Positions 57,587 to 64,000 of a stretch of DNA of 64,000 nt are shown in pieces. Position numbers and translations under genes: made by a program. The notes under the pieces are model-generated. The model did no database searches. It was not told the DNA's origin and was given only the letters and a program-made list of their open reading frames with translations. Source of the DNA: Marasmius tenuissimus (lineage: Eukaryota; Basidiomycota; Agaricomycetes; Agaricales; Marasmiaceae). The DNA is taken from the NCBI GenBank assembly GCA_029532415.1, contig JAQOTA010000044.1, positions 124,001 to 188,000 of the forward strand, in the 5' to 3' direction. Position 1 is the stretch's first letter; every line of letters begins with the position of its first letter.

Positions 57587-58254
57587 CTCTAGCCAATATG
57601 GATGACTATTGTAACCTGTAGTATACCTAGTATACTTGAATCAATCATGCCTCCAAAGCGAGGCCTCGACCTTATACCAAGCTTCTGAGGCTCGACTTAG
57701 TCTCGCTTTCCAACCATCCATGCTTCCGCAGTGACCTCCTCTGTCTATCCCTACTAGTACGGGTCTTCGTCAAGTCTGATTCTGTTATTCTAATCCTTAG
57801 TATGATGCCTCCGAGCCACTGAAGATATTCCCTTGTTATGACTACAGGTCCTAATCGTGCCTCCAAAGTGATACTTTCTTCAGTTATACGACTCCTACAG
57901 TTTTCAGAGATAAGGAGAGACGCCTCCGAGGCGCTATTCTCTCCTTATGCTAGGAACTGAGCCTTTTACTAGCCGCTCAGGACTCGCTCTAGTACTCGTA
58001 TTACCTAGTCATTTTTTATCTGTTTTATGCTAAAATCACACAAAAACAAGGCTCCGAAGCTGCTTTTTAATAGCAGGCGCTACATCGTCATCTTTGTTCA
58101 AAACAAGTATTTCCTCAGTGGATCCATCCACAAACCCTCTTGAGGCCAATGCCATCAGGATTGCGAAGCCCGGATGTCGTCATTTCACATGGCATAAGGA
58201 GAAGGGGAAAACATCACTACCTTTGCAAAGATATCTCACCCGATAGAATCGAGT
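57587..58254. other. noncoding, end of the GC-palindrome tract
   Basis: Holds the last five or so palindromes, including the 40-bp hairpin. No gene recognised. Confidence 0.4.
57909..57948. repeat. extended hairpin ATAAGGAGAGA..TCTCTCCTTAT around a GC palindrome
   Basis: Eleven-bp perfect outer arms flank the palindrome CGCCTCCGAGGCG. It is the strongest stem-loop in the tract and could be the intact form of the dispersed element. Confidence 0.7.
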
Positions 58255-58767
58255 TTGCAGGGAACTGGTGTTTGCAATACAGTTCCACTATTTCTAGCCC
58301 ATGCTATGGATGACTCTTCCCCGGCTGCTAGGTCCTACTACATATTGGGAACAAGTATCAGAGCAGCCCACACGATTAAAGTGCTCACTGACAATGAGGC
58401 ATGTAGGATTACCAGTCTTCATCTGTTTGGAGACGGGTTCACTTCATCGGGAATTGTCCGGTCTTTGGCTATATGGACACTTCGTGTGTGTACCTGTCTT
58501 TTGTTGGGCAATGCAAGTACTTCTGCGATTCCTGAGCTTTTGGATATAGAGGTTCTCTTGGTAGGCCAGAGGTTTGAGGATATCCCAGTCCGGTTTCCTT
58601 GGTACCTTGACTGGGGCTTTGGGTGGCCAGGCAATCCCGGTTCCCAGTAGAAATGGTGACAATCGGCTGTACCACCTATCTCCAGGTGCCTCCAATGCTT
58701 GCTTGTCGGGTGTAAAAAATATATCATATAGGTTCAGGGTGGGTTCCAAAACATTGAGGACTTGCAC
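58255..58767 (-). other. possible ORF remnant, both strands open
   Basis: Minus-strand codons 58767-58444 (LNLYDIFFTPDKQALEAPGD) and a plus-strand frame at 58255-58650 are both open. Neither matches a family I know. Codon context slightly favours the minus strand, but I do not call a gene. Confidence 0.2.
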
Positions 58768-59741
58768 AATGATTGGAAGGGAAGATCAAGGAACACCAGC
58801 GGTGATTAAAGGACTATCACCTGTTGATTGATGGTCTATGTGAGTAATACCTGGTGGTAGTGAATAAGGCTCATAGAGAAGAACAGACCGATACGGGCTG
58901 AACTTGACCCTTTTGACAAATTTGTGACTCAGAGTTCAGATGGAAGCATAGCAAGGCAAGCACTGGTTGGTTCAAGTTGCAGGAAAGTTTGTTGCGTGTA
59001 GCTCCTGTTGCCAAGATGACCAACAGCAACTGATGATGGAGGATCCATGTGGTGTTGCAGGACTTGTTTATCAAGACCTGACTCTCGATGTCAAAAGAAC
59101 AAAGTTGAGACGTGGGAACGAAAAATGTTGATCAAGTCAGATGCTCTGTTCAGTGTCGACGTAGTCAAGAGGTCAAAAGCTGGCTAGTGACACTGATCCT
59201 CGTCGATGATGGAGATTTGACAATATGTAATTGGGGACAATGAAGGAAAACAGCACGTGACACCAAACACGTGAAGAATTGGTGAAGAATCGGCAAGTGT
59301 TACAAGCGCTTGCTCGAGCTACCTTAACCTCAATTCAACGTTAAGGTTAGATACTTGAACAATAGATGTTCAACAAGTTCAAGGAGGCCATTGGGAAGCC
59401 TGCTGCCCGCCTGTCTCCCAGACCTACTCAGTTCTACCAGCTTTCGTGCTGTGGACTCATTCAGATGCAGGCCTAAATACTAGTAGCTCTGGAAGGTTGA
59501 ATAACATCAACGAGATTAAGCTACTCTAACTTTGTACTCATGACATTCATCCTTCAGTCGCTTATCTACTCAGAATTTCCAAGGCCCTCTTCTTCCAATG
59601 ACTGATAGTACCGATGCTCTGATTTTTTGTCATTTCCTGTATCCCCTTGCTATAAGCTGTTTGACTCTGGCTCCCGATTCGATGACCAAGGAAAATTGAA
59701 CTCATTCTTCATGCGGCTGTTCTGTGCTAGCCCCAGGACCA
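58768..59741. other. intergenic
   Basis: No gene recognised. Contains CACGTG at 59254 and ACACGTG at 59268 (bHLH-type E-boxes), but no linked gene. Confidence 0.3.
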
Positions 59742-60098
59742 CTAGTTTCTGCTGTCATCGAATATGGATTCGTTGGTATCACTGCATACTTCTAAAGGAA
59801 ACTCACTCTGTGCATCCAAGGAAGACTTGACAGTGGTTGCGAGCTTAGCGCGCTCGGTTGTTGTGGCTCTGAGTTCATTTCCTCCAGCTCTAAGTGCATC
59901 TCGTGCAGCTCTGTACCCTCTGTACTTATCTTGTGTGGCTCTGAGCTCAATTCCCGTAACACTGAGGTTGTCTACCGCGGCTCTGAGCTTCCTTGCCAAA
60001 TCTTCCGATTTATGAATCGCCTTGTTTAGCACAATTCTCTCCTTATGGCCTCTTTGAAGAACAGCTTGTGTCATGAAGACGCCACTTTCCCCCACCAT
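59742..60098 (-). CDS. short heptad-repeat ORF
   Basis: About 118 aa from ATG at 60098. A repeated alternation of Ala, Arg, Glu and Leu (KLRAAVDNLSVTGIELRATQ, AARDALRAGGNELRATTTE) predicts a coiled coil. No intron, no family. It may be an exon of a broken coiled-coil gene. Confidence 0.3.
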   Translation of the reverse strand: MVGESGVFMTQAVLQRGHKERIVLNKAIHKSEDLARKLRAAVDNLSVTGIELRATQDKYRGYRAARDALRAGGNELRATTTERAKLATTVKSSLDAQSEFPLEVCSDTNESIFDDSRN

Positions 60099-60172
60099 TT
60101 GCTCACATGATTATCACATGTTCTTTTCTCACGGTCACTTACTATACATTCTTATTTCTCATGATTCCCTTT

Positions 60173-60383
60173 CTTAACCCACCATCGCGCAGCCTTAACC
60201 CACATCGCGCAGCCATCCCATTATCTCATATTGACTCATTCCTTATTCATCCTTGACTCATACTTACTCATACACGACGCATAGGTAGCCACTCCGACTC
60301 CAGCTCTGACCGTAGGATAGGTATATAAGCTAGCTAGTCTTCACCTGGTCCCTCATCTTGACCTCTTGTCGTTGGGACCAGGT
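60173..60383 (+). promoter_or_regulatory. promoter-like region: tandem repeat, TGACTCA sites, TATA, hairpin
   Basis: A 20/21-bp tandem repeat (CTTAACCCACCATCGCGCAGC, 60173-60213) precedes two TGACTCA sites (about 60231 and 60248; Gcn4/AP-1-type bZIP consensus). A GTATATAAG TATA box follows (60321-60329). A 10-bp inverted repeat ACCTGGTCCC/GGGACCAGGT (60343-60352 and 60374-60383) sits at the expected transcript start and ends in a GT donor-like GTGAGT. No convincing coding region follows, so this may be the promoter of a lost element or of a noncoding RNA. Confidence 0.4.
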
Positions 60384-61272
60384 GAGTAGTACAATCTCCT
60401 TCGCTTTCCTTCTCTACAATAGATCTAACTTGTTGTTGGGACCAGTTTCTGCCTTATCTCTGTCTGAGTCGAGCCCGCTGCTCCTCTCCATGCCTGCTAC
60501 CACCGCTCTCTGCCTCCGTTGTCTCTGCCAGACGCTCAGCACTTCGTGACAGCTTGAATATCTTGAAGCTCATATAAAATGTGAGGGAGGGAGGTTTGTA
60601 ACAATGAACCTGCAGATTTTCAGAATCTATGAGATTGCCAGACCCCAAGCGCTCATTGTGGTTGACTCACCAGCCATGGAGGAGGAAGTTTTGGAGAAAG
60701 GTAAGCAATAATGTGGGACCCGATCCGCGAGTGCTGGGTTTTTATATTGCGGTGCACATGTGAGTAGCATGTATTCACTGTTCAACATACTATGGGATGG
60801 GTGGACAATACTACTTACAATACATGACACCTCAAACCTGGTGCCGCAAGTCACCATACATATTCTCATGACCAAGTTTATAATGATAATGTCCCAATGT
60901 CCTACTAGTGACAGCCATCCTCCTGTGCCAAAAAGAGTTGGTATTGTTCTTACTCTTGGTCAGTGTCGCTGGAAGTGCAGCTCATGGCGCATTCCTGGCA
61001 TCGACCCATGTACAGGAATTCATTCATAAGTTCAACTTACCTCCAGACAGTGCTCGTGTTAGTCGTCAGAGATGTTGACGTGTGTGATGAATACTGAACG
61101 TTGAACACTCTCGCGCGAAAGCCTTAGCTTGTTGGCTCAATCTTCGATGCTGGGTAGTCACCTAGGTCATGCATTTTTGCCACACGTTACATCAAATAGC
61201 GATAGAGGTCATTATCATGAAGGATGGCTAGGACTAGTCTTTAAGCGAATCGTTGCCTGACTTATGCACCAA
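60384..61272. other. no supported gene
   Basis: Small open frames at 60358-60549 (plus) and 60875-60627 (minus) lack domains. The second could be the 3' end of a membrane-protein gene, but I could not splice it. Confidence 0.3.
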
Positions 61273-61715
61273 CTACATGAATGAGAATATCTTGTTGGTC
61301 CCACAGTTTAGTGAGCACCAATGCTTTCTGAATATAACATAATAGCTCACAATGACTCCAATGGCCCCCAGGCCAGCTATTCCAAATGGCATAAGCTTTG
61401 CTACTAGTATGAAAAAGCCTAGGATCGGAGTCAGATGAACTCTGGTGCAATAAAGATGACACCCTCACCTTGTATGATAATGTTAGTTACAAGAAGGGTC
61501 AATAACATTGTTCTTGAATTGGACTTGAGGTTGTTTACATCCAGATAGTTGGCCCCTACCCTCAAGCTGGCGCCAGACACGCCAAGGACAAAAAGATCTG
61601 ACTCCAATTCCTCCATTTCATCAATGTTTGTAGATGCATCCCGAGTTGATTGACTTCTATGTCCTTGTCCAAAGTATCCACCAGTGGGAGGGAGATGTCT
61701 GAGCTGTTGGTGCAA
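61273..61715 (-). CDS. small spliced membrane protein
   Basis: Exons 61715-61469 and 61418-61273 join in phase across a 50-bp intron (61468-61419) to give about 130 aa. The first 60 residues are polar (MHQQLRHLPPTGGYFGQG, then EMEELESDLFVLGVSGASL). Splicing fuses TMLLTLLVTNIIIQ to GFFILVAKLMPFGIAGLGAI, creating a continuous hydrophobic region of two membrane spans with VIVSYYVIF following. Unspliced, the frame breaks in the middle of this region, which supports the intron. No family recognised; the C-terminus is short and basic/Cys-containing. Confidence 0.5.
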
Positions 61716-62639
61716 TTGAGCGGCATGGCGGTGAGTATCAGAGTGGGGAAGCCATCAAGAATGTCCGTCTCTTTTATATGAAGAGCTTAAGAGCTGCACA
61801 AAGGGCAAAAAGACTTCTTAGTCAAAGAAAGAGAGAACCCGGAACGTTCACCATAGTGCAAGTACTTATGATCCAACAAAGGCTTTCAATTCGGAGGATC
61901 AAAGTTGGTATGTAGATGCTCAGGCACAGTGATAAGACAAGATACGATAAGACAAGATGGAAAGATAAGACTCATATCTTCTCTTATCTAGACAAAATTG
62001 CACACTCGTGCAGGATATTGCGGACCCACAGCCCAGCACAGCCACCTCATGCAAGTCTCTTTCCAAACCACTACCATCAATCTCAGGTGGTCCTCATTGC
62101 GAGGTAAGTCTGCCTCAACTTTGTACAATAGTTAGAGTAGAATTGTAACAATTATAATTAGACTGTTCTCTAAGTCATTGAGTGAACAAAATGGCTGTGA
62201 AAAGCCCCATAAATATCATCTTTATGATAGACTTGAATAAAAAAACCCAGAGACGGAAGCTATGCGCTCTGATGCGATGCTGGGAACTCATTGGGATCCT
62301 GATTCAATTTCTCCTTACTCTATCAGTGCACCTGGCAATCCTCAATGGTCAGGACACGAGATGGTAGCCTAACCACTCCTCCAAACCCTCCTCCAGACAA
62401 CGAACCCCTCAACCCCTCTGAGCAGGTTGCAGCGGATAAGCTGGAAGAATTTTGTCTGCAGGCCTTTCAAGAAGCTGAGAAAGAGGAAGTGGCACAGGCA
62501 GCAGCTTCAACTCATCAACACTGGATTCTTCACCCAAAACTTGTGGGCCTCAGGGTGCAAGCGTGTGTTGGCACCAAGATGTTTACCTCGACATTGTGAC
62601 CAGCAGCAATGGCACAACGGCTCAACAGAAGGTAGATGG
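61716..62639. other. no supported gene
   Basis: The frame at 62345-62599 (LNPSEQVAADKLEEFCLQAF) looks coding-like but has no start, intron or family support. Confidence 0.25.
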
Positions 62640-63017
62640 CATGAATTGATTCATCCATGACATCACTACCATTCAACATGCTCGAGATCTAATCAAGCCC
62701 AGCATTGAGAAGAACTTGATGGTGGTTGTGGGTGGTGATCCCGGCCACACCAGCAAGCTCATTTGACGTGTTTTCAACTTTTACTTGGGTTCAAAGTTGG
62801 AGGAGAATCACTGGATCATTGTGGGTGTCATCGAGAGGAGTAGTCCAACTGCCGAAGAACTCTTGACCCTTGAACATCTCGAGCTGGATCCAAAGACAAT
62901 GCTGGCAAGGGTTTTTGAGTCTCATGAACGCAGAACGGCGTCGGATCACAAACAATGCTGGTCCATAACCAGTGTATGGTCCCAGTTCGCTTGCTCTCTT
63001 AGATTCACTTCCCTGTG
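62640..63017 (+). pseudogene. unrecognised coding remnant with one stop
   Basis: One frame reads IQHARDLIKPSIEKNLMVVV, GGDPGHTSKLI, then a TGA at about 62764-62766, then RVFNFYLGSKLEENHWIIVG and VIERSSPTAEELLTLEHLEL to about 62960. The regular protein-like composition on both sides of the stop suggests a decayed exon. No family recognised. Confidence 0.3.
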
Positions 63018-63681
63018 ACAGCCTCTTATGATATGTGTAGATTTCTTGTATCACTAGTCATAGCTTGTATTGTCTTTGTTATCTTGTGAATTGTCCAACT
63101 TGCTGATTTCTTACGCATACAACCAGACATCTGACAGATGCATGTGACAAACATGCACAAACAAGTCGCAACCATAAATCCACGTTCCCATTTTCCTCCC
63201 TCCCCAACCCTTCTTCTGCTTCTACTACCACTTCCTCAGATCCCTCTCCTTCTCTGATGCCAATCATTACTCCAGATCCCACACAACAATTCAAACAAGC
63301 CAAAGTACAGCCAACTGCAGCTACTTAACGCTCAGAAGGCCAGAGCTGATCAACCTCAACCTCAAGGCTGTGGACCTCAAGCTCAAAACAGTCGACTCCT
63401 CCTCCAATTTCGCTATCACCTCAAACATATCCTCCATGCCTAACATTCAAGGTCAGCTTTGAGCTTCAACATTATCTTCGGTGATCAAGCTCAGCAAGCA
63501 CTCACGGATCACAAACGTTTTTCATTCACAACAAAAGGCTGAAGCACATGAATAGGATTACAAGCAAGGAGAGACCAAGGAATAGGAACTATCGAACTAT
63601 CAAAGTGGATAAACACGCTGCATAAGGAGAGAAAGAGGAGTATAGGATAGAAAGTAACAGAGTCAGTGGAATGGTATGTTG
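63018..63681. other. flank of the copia LTR, no gene
   Basis: Short frames only. I see no copia coding sequence on this side, consistent with the element body lying to the right of the window. Confidence 0.35.
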
Positions 63682-63939
63682 TGTTGAGGCAGAGGTCCTG
63701 CCCACGCAGTGGCAGCATGGGACAGACTAGCTCACCTGGAGATAGGCTTAGAGGCAGCAACGAGAGTAGTAAAAGTACTGGTATTGCATGTAGATACAAA
63801 GCTACTTATATACTATACAGAGGTGGCTGTATCTTCTATAACAGGAGTGACTAGGAATAGCATAGATCATAGTGAAACGATTGAAGCATATATGCGGCCC
63901 GATACAACGGTCCATATATCCGGTAGTCCGGATTCAACA
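63682..63939 (-). mobile_element. copia-type 3' LTR (element body beyond right edge)
   Basis: 258 bp with perfect ends TGTTGA..TCAACA. On the minus strand it is preceded by GCGAGGGGGAG (63940-63950), a polypurine tract directly abutting the LTR. The element is therefore on the minus strand, this is its 3' LTR, and its coding body starts to the right of 63950. It is nearly identical to the solo LTR at 27592-27839, so the family has been active recently. Confidence 0.8.
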
Positions 63940-64000
63940 CTCCCCCTCGCTAAGTGCGGTAGAAGTAGAGCACGAAGCGTCTATTCGGACGAATAAAATT

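Larger units (their letters stand above)
55440..58070. repeat. tract of GC-rich mini-palindromes
   Basis: About sixteen short motifs of the type TGCCTCCGAGGCA or GCTTCGGAAGC occur in 2.6 kb of otherwise moderate composition: near 55653, 55684, 55812, 56113, 56300, 56362, 56404, 56786, 56988, 57646, 57686, 57721, 57808, 57858, 57921 and 58049. The two best are perfect: ATGCCTCGGAGGCAT (56113-56127) and CGCCTCCGAGGCG (57921-57933). They avoid the coding exons of the gene at 56916. Confidence 0.75.

Noticed and set aside
55440..58070. The GC-palindrome tract as mitochondrial DNA inserted in the nucleus
   Set aside because: Kept only as a hypothesis: no mitochondrial gene is recognisable and the enclosed ORF has a spliceosomal-type intron.

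Overview
The window looks like nuclear DNA of an agaricomycete basidiomycete (mushroom-forming fungus). Introns are short (about 50-80 bp, GT..AG). Tandem F-box-like genes are amplified. There is a MYND zinc-finger gene, a Helitron fragment with a DUF6570-type N-terminal region, a Tnp2 (CACTA/EnSpm) transposase and Ty1/copia-type LTRs. No species can be named from sequence alone. All gene models were spliced by eye.

Left part (1-27 kb). A Pro/Ser-rich putative gene (about 0.25-1.9 kb) is followed by a 2.96-kb imperfect palindrome (2768-5726), a decayed importin-5/Kap121 pseudogene (about 6.07-7.94 kb), an intron-bearing tRNA-like gene (8740-8830, minus), an intact three-exon MYND gene (9661-11664, minus) and a truncated Helitron gene (11982-about 13150, minus). 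The Helitron fragment abuts a headless F-box tail. A tandem F-box array follows (14.4-20.0 kb): one copy is broken by an 80-bp insertion, and two decayed copies are fused by an internal deletion. An intact coiled-coil gene (20978-22992) and an F-box/LRR-like gene (23437-24942) come next. A further F-box pseudogene (25.3-26.8 kb) and a GNAT pseudogene split by a solo LTR with a target-site duplication (27.0-27.96 kb) end this part.

Middle part (29-55 kb). This is a transposon-rich accessory island. A degenerate Tnp2 transposase (30.6-34.5 kb) is followed by regulator-like genes typical of agaricomycete mobile islands: a coiled-coil/RING protein, a degenerate RING fragment, a large lineage-specific protein, a protein with a basic RRSTRERKP motif, a coiled-coil protein, a chromodomain-like protein, a JmjC/cupin-like protein, an LRR-like protein, a heptad-repeat protein and a T5orf172 (GIY-YIG-like) fragment. 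Three copies of a shared noncoding module (about 34.7-35.4, 47.1-47.5 and 52.0-53.0 kb) carry small palindromic sites around the core AGTCAGCT/AGCTGACT. A 0.46-kb inverted duplication (51.17-51.63 and 54.89-55.35 kb) truncates the last gene.

Right part (55-64 kb). A 2.6-kb tract is studded with GC-rich mini-palindromes (GCCTCCGAGGC type) around a spliced ORF that is free of them. Then come poorly recognisable ORFs, a TATA/TGACTCA promoter-like region, a small spliced membrane protein (61273-61715, minus), and at the right edge a copia LTR with its polypurine tract, whose body lies outside the window.

Many broken genes carry stops explainable as C-to-T changes (CGA to TGA, CAG/CAA to TAG/TAA). 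This suggests methylation- or RIP-like decay of repeated DNA. The most interesting features are the island with its repeated palindromic-site modules, the giant palindrome, and the GC-palindrome tract.
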